Positions 1-7,905 of a stretch of DNA of 10,676 nt are shown here, piece by piece. Positions within the stretch are counted from its first letter, which is position 1; each line of letters opens with the position of its first letter. Source of the DNA: Gammaproteobacteria bacterium UBA6173 (GTDB lineage Bacteria > Pseudomonadota > Gammaproteobacteria > Pseudomonadales > Pseudohongiellaceae); contig DITX01000018.1 of NCBI GenBank assembly GCA_002422225.1, forward strand, positions 1-10,676, written 5' to 3'. Made by a program: the position numbers and the translations under genes. The notes below the pieces were generated by a model, which searched no databases, was not told the origin of the DNA, and saw nothing but the letters and a program-made list of their open reading frames with translations.

Positions 1-222
1 GAAAAGCTGTTGCGGGTGTTGCACAGGCTAGTGGATGCCGGTAACTCGGTGCTTGTGATTGAGCATAATCTGGATGTGATTGCGGAGGCTGACTGGGTGA
101 TTGATATGGGACCGGAGGGCGGCGATGCCGGGGGTAAGGTGGTTGCTCAGGGGACACCTCTGAAAGTGGCAGGGAGTAAGAGGTCGCACACCGGAAGATA
201 CCTCGCTGCCTTACTGGCTTGA
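1..222 (+). CDS. uvrA: UvrA, excinuclease ABC subunit A (C-terminal end only)
   Basis: The last 73 codons of UvrA, the ATP-dependent DNA damage recognition subunit of the UvrABC nucleotide excision repair complex. The frame is open from base 1 and ends at TGA 220-222, so the gene starts outside the window. The visible part is the end of the second ABC ATPase domain. It contains the segment VLVIEHNLDVI, whose histidine (22nd visible residue) is the ABC switch (H-loop) residue, then ADWVIDMGPEGGDAGG, VVAQGTP and the closing SHTGRYL. These are all hallmark C-terminal UvrA motifs. Family members are about 940 residues, so roughly 8% is present. A weak hairpin follows the stop. The neighbour dacB is unrelated in function. 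Identification is by motif recognition and is secure for so short a piece. Confidence 0.95.
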   Translation, partial: EKLLRVLHRLVDAGNSVLVIEHNLDVIAEADWVIDMGPEGGDAGGKVVAQGTPLKVAGSKRSHTGRYLAALLA

Positions 223-235
223 TGTGTAAACGACT

Positions 236-263
236 GCCAAAGCAGTGTTAATGGCTGCTTGGC
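236..263 (+). terminator. Possible weak terminator hairpin after uvrA
   Basis: The arms GCCAAAGCAG (236-245) and CTGCTTGGC (255-263) pair with one bulged A, enclosing a 9-base loop. The sequence after the stem is GCTCTTT, which is only a poor U-tract. The position 14 bases past the uvrA stop fits a terminator. The weak tail means it could instead be a 3' end processing structure. Confidence 0.35.
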
Positions 264-337
264 GCTCTTTAACTGTCTAACTTGACATCATCAGTCCGCA
301 CAGCGAAAGTGACTCCACTAACTGATTATTGGCAACT

Positions 338-361
338 GCTTGATACCACGTTGGTACAAGC
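338..361 (+). promoter_or_regulatory. Strong hairpin in the dacB leader
   Basis: GCTTG (338-342) and TACCA (344-348) pair with TGGTA (352-356) and CAAGC (357-361). This gives a 10-base-pair stem with a single bulged A (343) and a 3-base loop. It ends 22 bases before the ATG at 384. There is no U-tract, so it is not a simple terminator. The left arm ATACC (343-347) could alternatively pair with GGTAT (366-370), just before the ribosome binding region. This would give two mutually exclusive folds. The structure is seen directly; any regulatory role is inference. Confidence 0.45.
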
Positions 362-383
362 CCCCGGTATCTGGAAATCATGT

Positions 384-1859
384 ATGGCGTCACTGTCCTC
401 TAGTATCACCAGATTGGCATCAACTATATGCCGCGTTGTACTACTTGCAGGTATCGCTGTTGCTGTAGACACCATGGCATCGCGCACGGTCTACGCACAA
501 AACACCATTCCGCGGGGTGTTCAGGTGGTCATCAACGGGCATCGTTTGCCTGAAAGTGCTTACACGCTGTATGTGAAGGAGGTGGGCGCATTAGAGCCGT
601 TGCTAGCGGTGAATGAGGCGTTGCCGCTGAACCCTGCATCAACGATTAAAACCCTGACCACACTTGCTGGATTGGAAGTTCTTGGTCCCGGTTACACCTG
701 GAAGACCGAGCTGTATGCACTGGGTGATATCAGCAACGGCACGCTGCAAGGTGATCTGCTGATCAGAGGCGGCGGGGATCCGTTTTTAGTAGAGGAACAT
801 TTCCGCACTTTGTTAAAGACCTTGCGCCGCCGTGGCGTTGAGCGAATTACCGGCGACCTGATTATCGACCACAGTCTGTTTCACTCATCGGTCAACCAGG
901 AGCCACTGATCGATAATGACAGCCGCCGCGCGTACAACGTGCTACCGCATGCCTTGATGGTCAATTTCCAAACAGTCAATTTCTACTTCTATCCACATAG
1001 CAATGGCCGTGATGTGATTATCAAGCCAGAGCCTGCGTTGCCCAATCTGGCAATTAACAACCAGCTGAGTCAACGTGACGCCGCGTGCAGCGGTTTTCAG
1101 CGTGGCATCAGTTTTGATGTGGATGAAGCAGGCAACACAGTCACGTTCAGCGGTCGACTGCCGTCGCAATGTGATGAATACATGTTGACGCGCTCGGTAC
1201 TGGATGCGCCGGCTTATGCCTATGGCTTGTTTATGCTGCTGTGGCAGGAGTTAGGCGGAGAATTCAATGGCAGTCTGCGTGAGCGATCATTACCAGAGCA
1301 TTGGTCACAGCCACCGCTTGTCAGCTGGTCATCACCACCCTTGGCAGACATCATCAAGTCCATCAACAAGTACAGCAATAACATGATGACCCGGCATCTA
1401 TTATTGACTTTGGGATTAGAGCACTCTGGTGCACCGGCGACTGTAGAAAATGGCATCGCCGCCGTGCGCAACTATCTTGATCAGCACAACATCGACCACT
1501 CGCAACTGGTCATGGTGAATGGTTCCGGTTTATCGCGCGAGGTACGTTTGACCAGCGCCATGTTAGGAGCAGTGCTGGAGCATGGATATCAAATTCCGGT
1601 CATGGCTGAGTTTGTAGCCTCCCTGCCCTTATCTGGTATTGACGGCACCATGCGAACACGTTTGAACCGAGAGGGTCTAGCCGGCAGCATGCATGTTAAA
1701 ACCGGGTCACTGGACAATGTCGCAGGTGTTGCCGGGTATGTGCATGCGCGCTCAGGAAAACACTACGTTGTGATTGCGATTCTGAACCATACTTCTGCCG
1801 ATGCCGGGCCGGGCCAGGAGCTGGGTGACGCGTTGCTGAATTGGGTGTGGACTCAATAA
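384..1859 (+). CDS. dacB: D-alanyl-D-alanine carboxypeptidase/endopeptidase, PBP4 type (peptidase family S13)
   Basis: A periplasmic penicillin-binding protein that trims D-Ala from peptidoglycan stem peptides and cleaves D-Ala-mDAP cross-links. Counting from ATG 384 (491 aa), the active-site triad is SxxK at S86-TIK, SxN at S331-NN and KTG at 439-441. The S-to-S spacing of 245 and S-to-K spacing of 108 closely match E. coli PBP4 (S62, S306, K417), including its large insertion between the first two motifs. A signal peptide is visible: basic start, hydrophobic VVLLAGIAVAV, and probable cleavage near VYA-QN. The frame stays open upstream to TTG 282, but the extra 34 residues look non-secretory and cover a strong hairpin. 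ATG 384 has GGAA at 373-376 (spacing 7) and places the signal peptide correctly, so I prefer it. The downstream gene begins 1 base after the TAA, suggesting translational coupling. Confidence 0.93.
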   Translation: MASLSSSITRLASTICRVVLLAGIAVAVDTMASRTVYAQNTIPRGVQVVINGHRLPESAYTLYVKEVGALEPLLAVNEALPLNPASTIKTLTTLAGLEVLGPGYTWKTELYALGDISNGTLQGDLLIRGGGDPFLVEEHFRTLLKTLRRRGVERITGDLIIDHSLFHSSVNQEPLIDNDSRRAYNVLPHALMVNFQTVNFYFYPHSNGRDVIIKPEPALPNLAINNQLSQRDAACSGFQRGISFDVDEAGNTVTFSGRLPSQCDEYMLTRSVLDAPAYAYGLFMLLWQELGGEFNGSLRERSLPEHWSQPPLVSWSSPPLADIIKSINKYSNNMMTRHLLLTLGLEHSGAPATVENGIAAVRNYLDQHNIDHSQLVMVNGSGLSREVRLTSAMLGAVLEHGYQIPVMAEFVASLPLSGIDGTMRTRLNREGLAGSMHVKTGSLDNVAGVAGYVHARSGKHYVVIAILNHTSADAGPGQELGDALLNWVWTQ

Positions 1860-1860
1860 C

Positions 1861-2730
1861 ATGTGGATACAGCAATCTGAAGAACCCAATCACAGCGAAT
1901 TTGAACAGCTATTGCCTGGCGCAGATGTTGAACCCTTGCTTGAACCCGTAATTGATGCAATCGGCAATGCTGGCATCACCGGAACTCTCGCGGGTGTTAA
2001 CAGCGCTGAGAGCACCGCTCATGAGCACGACAACCCTGTACATTCGCCTTTACAGCGTGCTTTGCCAACGGTTGTCAGCATACTGGTGCATCTTGGCTTG
2101 TTGATTCTGGTGCGCGAATTCATGGTCAGCCCGGCAGCTATACCCGGGGAATTTGTAGCCCCGCCGGCCAGCATTCAGATCAGTTTCCGGCCGCGCCCGC
2201 TGCAGCAAGAACCCCCGGCAGAGCCTACTACCTCTCAAGATCTGCCAGATGAACCCGTCATCGAAATGCCCGCTGAAGCACCGCTTGCAGAAAGCCCGCT
2301 TGCCGAGGCACAGCCGGCAGAGCAGCAATCAGAATCTCCCCCAGACTTGGTTGCGCCAGCAGAACCTCCGTCACAAGCACCCAGACTCGTGGCACCCGCC
2401 CTGTTCGATTTGAGAGATATCATCCGCAATCAGGCGCAAAATGATGAAACCAGCAGAGGCTACAACAACATCGACTGTGATGAACGTCAGCGTCGCAATG
2501 ACCTTATCGACTGCAGCGATGAGGATTCCAGTGGCAACTACAATTTTGCGGAGGCTGAACTTAACGATACGGCAACGTTTTTTGCTGAGCTCGAGGCCCC
2601 GGCTGCCAACCACAGCAGCGCACCCAGGGACGCCACCAATCCTGATACACGCGCGAATGTTGCGCGTGACAATCTGACGGGCAATCTGGGCGCCGGGCCG
2701 CTCATCCGCAGCGTATTGGGACAACCATAA
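1861..2730 (+). CDS. Membrane-anchored proline-rich protein with a TonB-like N-terminus, function unknown
   Basis: A 289-residue protein I cannot assign to a characterised family. Residues 1-68 are polar and presumably cytoplasmic. Residues 69-88 (ALPTVVSILVHLGLLILV region) form one membrane segment with the SxxxH pattern seen in TonB and TolA-type anchors. Residues 101-180 are rich in Pro, Ala and Glu, as in periplasm-spanning linkers. Residues 181-289 are acidic and polar, with two cysteines (C206, C218) bracketing DERQRRNDLID, which might form a disulfide. The end, GNLGAGPLIRSVLGQP, is glycine-rich. There is no recognisable TonB C-terminal domain, so it is TonB-like only at the N-terminus. 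The start is ATG 1861, 1 base after the dacB stop and without a strong Shine-Dalgarno, so translation is probably coupled to dacB. The pairing suggests an envelope role, but that is inference. Confidence 0.8.
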   Translation: MWIQQSEEPNHSEFEQLLPGADVEPLLEPVIDAIGNAGITGTLAGVNSAESTAHEHDNPVHSPLQRALPTVVSILVHLGLLILVREFMVSPAAIPGEFVAPPASIQISFRPRPLQQEPPAEPTTSQDLPDEPVIEMPAEAPLAESPLAEAQPAEQQSESPPDLVAPAEPPSQAPRLVAPALFDLRDIIRNQAQNDETSRGYNNIDCDERQRRNDLIDCSDEDSSGNYNFAEAELNDTATFFAELEAPAANHSSAPRDATNPDTRANVARDNLTGNLGAGPLIRSVLGQP

Positions 2731-2731
2731 T

Positions 2732-2759
2732 CGGTTTAGACATAGCCGGTTTAGACATA
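2732..2759. repeat. Tandem 13-base direct repeat between convergent genes
   Basis: CGGTTTAGACATA occurs at 2732-2744 and again at 2747-2759, a 15-base period. CGGTT (2747-2751) can also pair with AACCG (2759-2763), and TCGGTT (2731-2736) with AACCGA (2759-2764), so two alternative hairpins are possible. It lies between the stop of the TonB-like gene and the stop of pstB. It may serve as a bidirectional 3' end structure, although neither strand has a U-tract. No other feature is visible in the 56-base gap. Confidence 0.6.
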
Positions 2760-2786
2760 ACCGAGCCCACTATCAGGCACGGATGA

Positions 2787-3683
2787 CTAACCGTAACGGC
2801 CAGTAATGTAGTCCTCTGTCTGTTTCTTTTGCGGGTTGGTGAACATCGTGTCGGTATCGCCGTACTCAACAAGATTCCCCATATACATAAAGGCGGTGTA
2901 ATCCGATACGCGGGCGGCCTGTTGCATGTTGTGTGTCACGATAATAATCGTGTAATCCTGTTTTAACTCGTTAATCAACTCCTCAATTTTGAGTGTTGAG
3001 ATTGGATCCAATGCAGAGGCAGGCTCGTCCAGCAGAATCACTTCCGGCTCAATAGCAATTGCGCGAGCTATCACCAGACGTTGTTGTTGACCACCCGACA
3101 TGCCAAACGCGTTGTCTTGCAGTCTGTCTTTAACCTCTTCCCATAACGCTGCGGCGCGCAGAGACTTTTCGACGGCTTCATCCAACACCCGGCGCGATGT
3201 CACACCTTGCAGACGAAGTCCGTAAGCTACGTTTTCGTATATGGTTTTGGGAAAGGGGTTCGGCTTCTGGAACACCATACCCACGCTGCGGCGCAGATCA
3301 GCCACATCGACATCGCGGTCATAGATGTTTTTGCCATCCATCACGATTTCACCCTTGATCCGACAAATATCAACCAGATCATTCATGCGGTTAAAACAGC
3401 GCAGCAGGGTCGATTTGCCGCAACCAGATGGCCCAATAAACGCAGTTACCCGTTTTTCCGGAATCATCAGATTGATGTCTTTTAAGGCTTGATCAGCCCC
3501 GTAGAAAAGATCCAGATGGTTTACCTGAATTTTTGCGACTTCGTCGCTCAAGGACATGGTATCGCGTTCACCAATTTTGCGCGCCGAGGCGGCCGATACT
3601 ACCGGGCGTTCGCGGCGCATAGGTGCATCAGGCTGGTTAGCCGCCAAATCCCCTGTCACATTTGTTGTCTTGTCAGCGGTCAT
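2787..3683 (-). CDS. pstB: PstB, phosphate ABC transporter ATP-binding protein
   Basis: The cytoplasmic ATPase that powers high-affinity phosphate uptake through PstC and PstA. In its 298 residues the ABC motifs appear in order: Walker A GPSGCGKST (84-92), Q-loop Q139 in VFQKPNPFP, signature SGGQQQR (196-202), Walker B VILLDEP (215-221, catalytic E220) and switch H251. The sequence LVIARAIA follows the signature where most PstB have LCIARAIA, a minor change. E. coli PstB has 257 residues. The extra length is a polar N-terminal tail of about 45 residues before the ATPase fold. The start ATG 3683 is supported by AGGA with spacing 6. A second in-frame ATG at 3557 has only a weak, distant GGTGA. 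It is the last gene of the pst operon, 46 bases after pstA. No phoU follows; the next gene is convergent. Confidence 0.97.
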   Translation of the reverse strand: MTADKTTNVTGDLAANQPDAPMRRERPVVSAASARKIGERDTMSLSDEVAKIQVNHLDLFYGADQALKDINLMIPEKRVTAFIGPSGCGKSTLLRCFNRMNDLVDICRIKGEIVMDGKNIYDRDVDVADLRRSVGMVFQKPNPFPKTIYENVAYGLRLQGVTSRRVLDEAVEKSLRAAALWEEVKDRLQDNAFGMSGGQQQRLVIARAIAIEPEVILLDEPASALDPISTLKIEELINELKQDYTIIIVTHNMQQAARVSDYTAFMYMGNLVEYGDTDTMFTNPQKKQTEDYITGRYG

Positions 3684-3729
3684 GTCAGGTCCTGTTGTTG
3701 CAAATTCATAGTTTAATCATTGGCTGATG

Positions 3730-5406
3730 TCATTCCCCTGCGCTGCGGTAACGTTCGCGCAGGTGATTACGAATACTGATAGCGGCCAGGTTAAGCACCA
3801 TAATCAGAATCACAAGAATCAATGCGGTGGCATAGACCAGTGGTCGTGCCGCTTCCACATTCGGGCTTTGGAAACCGACATCATAAATATGAAACCCTAG
3901 GTGCATAATTTTTCGATCAAGATGCAGGAATGGGAACGTTGCATCAATCGGCAATGCTGGAGCCAGTTTTACCACGCCCACCAGCATCAACGGTGCAACC
4001 TCACCGGCGGCCCGCGCAATCGCCAGAATGAGTCCCGTCATCATCGCTGGTGTTGCTAAAGGCACCACAACCTTCCAGAGCGTTTCGGATTTTGTAGCGC
4101 CCAGTGCCAGACTGCCTTGGCGAATTGTGCTGGGAATACGTGCCAAACCCTCTTCGGTGGAAACAATCACAATCGGCAAGGTCAACAATGCCAGTGTAAG
4201 AGACGCCCAGATTAATCCAGGGGTACCAAAAGTTGGCGTGGGAAGTGCCGCTTCATAAAATAACTGATCAAGACTGCCGCCGAGGTAATAAACAAAAAAG
4301 CCCAAACCAAATACGCCATACACAATCGACGGCACACCCGCGAGGTTATACACCGAGATTCGAATTATGCGGGTCATCGTGCCTTGTTTTGCATACTCAC
4401 GCAGATAGACCGCCGCCAAAATCCCAAACGGCGTCACAATGATCGACATCACCATGACCATGGTTACCGTACCAAATATCGCCGGGAAGATGCCGCCTTC
4501 GGTATTGGCTTCTCGTGGATCATCCGTCATGAATTCCCACAAACGCTCGACGTATTGCGCAGATTTGCCAAATACCGACATGGCGTTAGGTTCGGTGATT
4601 CGGACAATGGCCGCGAGCGAGATATTGACTACGTTGCCGTCTGCCGTGCGCATCTGCAAGGTATCACGTCGGGTACTGGCGTAAATGACGTCTAATTCCT
4701 GACGTAAGACTGCGTACTCATCGTCCAGTGTTGCACGGGCAGCTGCAATTCGACCCAATTCTGCGGCTTTTACATCAGCAGGCGGCTCGTCAAGCTCTAA
4801 CCGGCGCTCATCCAGTCTCAGGCGTTCAAGTCTGGTATTTATACGACCGACCGCGCCACGTTCGAGACGACGAATTTCTTCATGCAACTCTATGCTGCGT
4901 GTCACAGCGGCCTGCAACTCAGTCATGAAGTTTACCGCATCTGGCGTGGCAACCACTGTACCTTCTCGCAATAGAGCCTGCGGTTGACCATAAAAGTTAC
5001 CCCATTCACGGCGCTCTACCACCATGATGTCGCGCGGGTACTGCCAAGGCTCCATACCAAGCTCAAGATACCAGGCAAAATCTTGGCCAGTCTGGTCGCG
5101 GTTACCCAACTTGATCAGATGACGGGTAACCAGCTCGATGTCATCCGGTACTGTTTCTCCTGAATCGCGTGCAACGGCAGCGGGTACCGTCTGGCTGCGC
5201 ACTAGCTCGCCAATCAATGTACTACGTTCGCCACTGGCATTGGTCAGATTGATCAATGCCACATCAGACGGCCAGAAATGTCCAAATCCGCGCACGGCAA
5301 TCAAACCAATCAATCCGGCCACCATAATCATGCTAAAGGCTACTGCCCCGCCGTTAAGCCAGATCCATGGTGTGCCACTTTTGAACCACTGTCGCGTGTA
5401 ACCCAT
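3730..5406 (-). CDS. pstA: PstA, phosphate ABC transporter permease with long periplasmic insertion
   Basis: One of the two inner-membrane permease subunits of the Pst transporter. It has 558 residues against about 296 in E. coli. An N-terminal membrane helix (about 16-38) is followed by a 260-residue region, expected in the periplasm, that resembles the extension annotated DUF3333 in gammaproteobacterial PstA proteins. Within it, about 163-240 is strongly charged and heptad-like (ELHEEIRRLERG, RLERLRLDERRLELDE), suggesting a coiled coil. The permease core lies at about 305-546, with several hydrophobic helices and the EAA-type loop that contacts PstB (EEGLARIPSTIRQGSLALGATKSE, 418-441). The start ATG 5406 has only a poor Shine-Dalgarno (GAGATGAG just upstream) and overlaps the stop of a 4-codon frame in a TAATG arrangement. 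It sits between pstC and pstB on the same strand, clearly part of one operon. Confidence 0.95.
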   Translation of the reverse strand: MGYTRQWFKSGTPWIWLNGGAVAFSMIMVAGLIGLIAVRGFGHFWPSDVALINLTNASGERSTLIGELVRSQTVPAAVARDSGETVPDDIELVTRHLIKLGNRDQTGQDFAWYLELGMEPWQYPRDIMVVERREWGNFYGQPQALLREGTVVATPDAVNFMTELQAAVTRSIELHEEIRRLERGAVGRINTRLERLRLDERRLELDEPPADVKAAELGRIAAARATLDDEYAVLRQELDVIYASTRRDTLQMRTADGNVVNISLAAIVRITEPNAMSVFGKSAQYVERLWEFMTDDPREANTEGGIFPAIFGTVTMVMVMSIIVTPFGILAAVYLREYAKQGTMTRIIRISVYNLAGVPSIVYGVFGLGFFVYYLGGSLDQLFYEAALPTPTFGTPGLIWASLTLALLTLPIVIVSTEEGLARIPSTIRQGSLALGATKSETLWKVVVPLATPAMMTGLILAIARAAGEVAPLMLVGVVKLAPALPIDATFPFLHLDRKIMHLGFHIYDVGFQSPNVEAARPLVYATALILVILIMVLNLAAISIRNHLRERYRSAGE

Positions 5407-5420
5407 TATAGTTTGCTCAT
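5406..5420 (-). other. Possible four-codon mini-cistron overlapping the pstA start
   Basis: ATG AGC AAA CTA TAA (Met-Ser-Lys-Leu-stop) ends with TAATG, whose final ATG is the pstA start codon. AAGAG lies directly before its ATG, which is too close for a normal Shine-Dalgarno. The overlap is seen in sequence, but translation is speculative and it may be chance. Confidence 0.15.
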
Positions 5421-5470
5421 CTCTTTTTTCTGACTGTGCTGACCGTTCTATTTGTTCTGTCTGCTAGCGC

Positions 5471-7816
5471 TTACAGGTTACTGTAGCGTTGTCTCAGACG
5501 CTGGCGGATAATCTCAGCCAGCGTGTTTACAACAAAGGTCAGCGCCAACAGCACTAGCGCCGCTAGGAACAACACCCTGAAGTGCGAAGACCCCACTGCG
5601 GTTTCCGGCAACTCAACAGCAATATTGGCCGACAAGGTCCGCATACCTTCAAAGATATTAAAGTTCACGACCGGACTGTTACCCGTTGCCATCAATACAA
5701 TCATGGTTTCACCCACGGCACGGCCAAAACCCATCATGACGGCTGAAAAAATACCTGGGCTAGCGGTCGGTAACACAACTCCCAACACGGTTTGCCAACG
5801 TGTAGCCCCCAGCGCCAGCGAACCTTGGGTCAAATGGCGCGGCACAGTAAATACAGCGTCTTCAGCAATCGAGAAGATCGTTGGAATAACAGCAAAACCC
5901 ATGGCTATACCAACAATCAGTGCGTTTCGCTGATCGTAATTGACACCAATATCCGTGAACCATTGACGCATGCTGCCATCAAACAACCAGACCTCTACCC
6001 ACGGGCTTGATTGCACACAGAGTGTGCCAAAAATCAAAATCACAGGTACACACAATGCAGCTTCCCAGCCTTCCGGAATTCGTGAACGAAGTGCGCTGGG
6101 GAAACGTGTCCACAAGAATGCAAACAACAGCAGCATCAAGGGCATCAATAAGAAAAAGCTGAACACCGCTGGTAGATTGTTCTCGACAAACGGCGCCAGC
6201 CACAGACCCGCCAGAAATCCGAGAATTACGGTAGGCAGTGCTTCCATAATTTCAATGCTGGGTTTGACCACGCCGCGCAATTTGGGCGTCATGAAATACG
6301 CTGTGTAGATCGCGCCAGCGATTGCCAGCGGCATCGCAAACAGCATAGCGTATAGCGCGGCCTTTAATGTACCTACCGTCAGCGGTACCAGACTGAATTT
6401 GGACTCAAATTCATCCGACCCTGAGGACGACTGCCAGATATACTCTGGATCTTCTCGGCCTTCATACCAGACTTTGTTCCACATGGCTGCCCACGACAGT
6501 TGCGGGTGCTCGTTCCACAGGGACGCTGAGCTGACTTGCTGCTGATCATCAAGCCACAAAAGACGGCTATTGATTTGCGAAATGGCGACGTTGGTCAGGA
6601 CACGATCACTAACTTTATTGAGATAAAGGGTGCGCGAGGAACTGCCGTAATGCACACCGACCTGGCCTGCCGCATCCACAGCAATAAAACCTTTACGCGT
6701 TTGTTCGGGCGCGATGGCAGTAATTGCGGCATCATGACTGTCAAATTCCCGAATCAGTGTCAGCGAGGAATTGTTGCTTTCATCACGAACCAAGAACCAT
6801 TGGGTAAGCTTTCCTGATTCAGTGCCTACTACGATGGAAACCGACCCAACCAGAAATTCTGCTGCCGTCACACGTTCACCCTGACCAACATCAACAGATT
6901 CAACCAATCTCGCTTGGGCTGGGTCAACAATATCGAAGTAGTGCATAACACCGCGGTCGTCCAGCACAAACAGGTTACGCAAGGACTTGTCGAGCAGAAT
7001 TTGTTGCGCGCGCCCGGGTATAGCAGGCAGTGTCTGCACGTTGGTACTCAGCTGCACTGCGCCAGTGAGCAAATTGTTTCGCGAAGTGATACGGGCCAGC
7101 AACAAGCGGTTGTCTTGTGTGACCGCAGCCACTGCGGTTGTTGCAGCGCCGCGTGCCAACACCTCTGTGGTAATCAATGTCAATGGCTGCCCTTGCTGGT
7201 CGATCTGTATCGCAGACGCTCCCAATGGGAAGTCTAATCGCGGCACAATGACACGCTGATCATCCGGAAAACTAATACTGAACGCATGACGGGCGAGCAG
7301 TGCTGTCCCGTTATCAAAGCCGTAAACCACGGTATTAGAAATAGTTTCGCCATAACCGAAGCTACTGACACGAGCACCCTCCGGCATGGGAATGGCTGCG
7401 CGCAGTTGTTCGGCACCCGAGGCGGAATCGAAAAACACCGCATCTCCCGCTCGGGTATATTGAATGCCCAGCATCTCGTAACGATCCAGCAACAATCTGA
7501 ATGTCTCAGACTGTTGTTCCGGCAAAGTATATTGATGTTGGTCATTCACTGTCGCGCCGCGCAAAATGGGGGCAACTTCATAAAACAGATAGACGAATAT
7601 TGTTAACAACGCAACAACAACGCCGTATCCGGCCGCGGTGATGCCCCAACGGGCAAGTTTGTCGGATCGGGCGCGCTTTTTTCTTAGTGCATTACGGCTG
7701 GCCAGATCGGGCAGCAGACTGCTTCCGGCTTTACGTGTCAATGTAAGTGTCAGTGGCTGAGCAGCCTTGGCGTCAGTCGATGCAAGTGTGGGTGTTCCCG
7801 GGTTTTGTTCTGTCAT
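5471..7816 (-). CDS. pstC: PstC, phosphate ABC transporter permease with large periplasmic propeller-like domain
   Basis: The second inner-membrane permease subunit of the Pst transporter, 781 residues against about 319 in E. coli. Residues 1-55 are a basic cytoplasmic tail, and 59-80 form a membrane helix. Residues about 85-470 are a beta-rich domain expected in the periplasm, with repeats that resemble propeller blades (for example NLFVLDDRGVMHYFDI 281-296, SIVVGTESGKLTQWFLV 327-343, GFIAVDAAGQVGVHY 376-390). The permease core follows from about 475 to 770, with the EAA-type coupling loop HLTQGSLALGATRWQT at 661-676 and the conserved FGRAVGET (697-704). The start ATG 7816 has AGGAG at 7828-7832, spacing 11. 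The 89 bases between pstS and pstC hold no terminator on this strand. The stop is 64 bases before pstA. The long form is known in Vibrio and Shewanella relatives, and the function of the extra domain is not established. Confidence 0.95.
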   Translation of the reverse strand: MTEQNPGTPTLASTDAKAAQPLTLTLTRKAGSSLLPDLASRNALRKKRARSDKLARWGITAAGYGVVVALLTIFVYLFYEVAPILRGATVNDQHQYTLPEQQSETFRLLLDRYEMLGIQYTRAGDAVFFDSASGAEQLRAAIPMPEGARVSSFGYGETISNTVVYGFDNGTALLARHAFSISFPDDQRVIVPRLDFPLGASAIQIDQQGQPLTLITTEVLARGAATTAVAAVTQDNRLLLARITSRNNLLTGAVQLSTNVQTLPAIPGRAQQILLDKSLRNLFVLDDRGVMHYFDIVDPAQARLVESVDVGQGERVTAAEFLVGSVSIVVGTESGKLTQWFLVRDESNNSSLTLIREFDSHDAAITAIAPEQTRKGFIAVDAAGQVGVHYGSSSRTLYLNKVSDRVLTNVAISQINSRLLWLDDQQQVSSASLWNEHPQLSWAAMWNKVWYEGREDPEYIWQSSSGSDEFESKFSLVPLTVGTLKAALYAMLFAMPLAIAGAIYTAYFMTPKLRGVVKPSIEIMEALPTVILGFLAGLWLAPFVENNLPAVFSFFLLMPLMLLLFAFLWTRFPSALRSRIPEGWEAALCVPVILIFGTLCVQSSPWVEVWLFDGSMRQWFTDIGVNYDQRNALIVGIAMGFAVIPTIFSIAEDAVFTVPRHLTQGSLALGATRWQTVLGVVLPTASPGIFSAVMMGFGRAVGETMIVLMATGNSPVVNFNIFEGMRTLSANIAVELPETAVGSSHFRVLFLAALVLLALTFVVNTLAEIIRQRLRQRYSNL

Positions 7817-7905
7817 GTAAAAGCGCGCTCCTGCCCCGACTTGCCTATTTTTTTATAACTCAATCAAGCTAATTCGTTGATCAAACCATGCCTGACCGTC
7901 AAGGT

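Noticed and set aside
282..383. In-frame N-terminal extension of DacB from TTG 282
   Set aside because: The extra residues do not resemble a signal peptide, a good one starts at ATG 384, and the region holds a strong hairpin and a TTGACA hexamer. There is no good -10 16-18 bases after that hexamer either, so I do not call a promoter.
2371..2724. Minus-strand open frame of 117 codons opposite the TonB-like gene
   Set aside because: The + strand frame has a coherent TonB-like layout and is coupled to dacB. The antisense frame has no domain or ribosome site.
5523..5933. 136-codon + strand open frame opposite pstC
   Set aside because: It is antisense to the conserved permease core of PstC and has no recognisable motif. 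It is best explained by codon usage of the real gene.
7848..7854. Run of seven T between pstS and pstC as a terminator
   Set aside because: The T run is on the + strand. On the transcribed minus strand it is an A run, and no stable stem precedes it.
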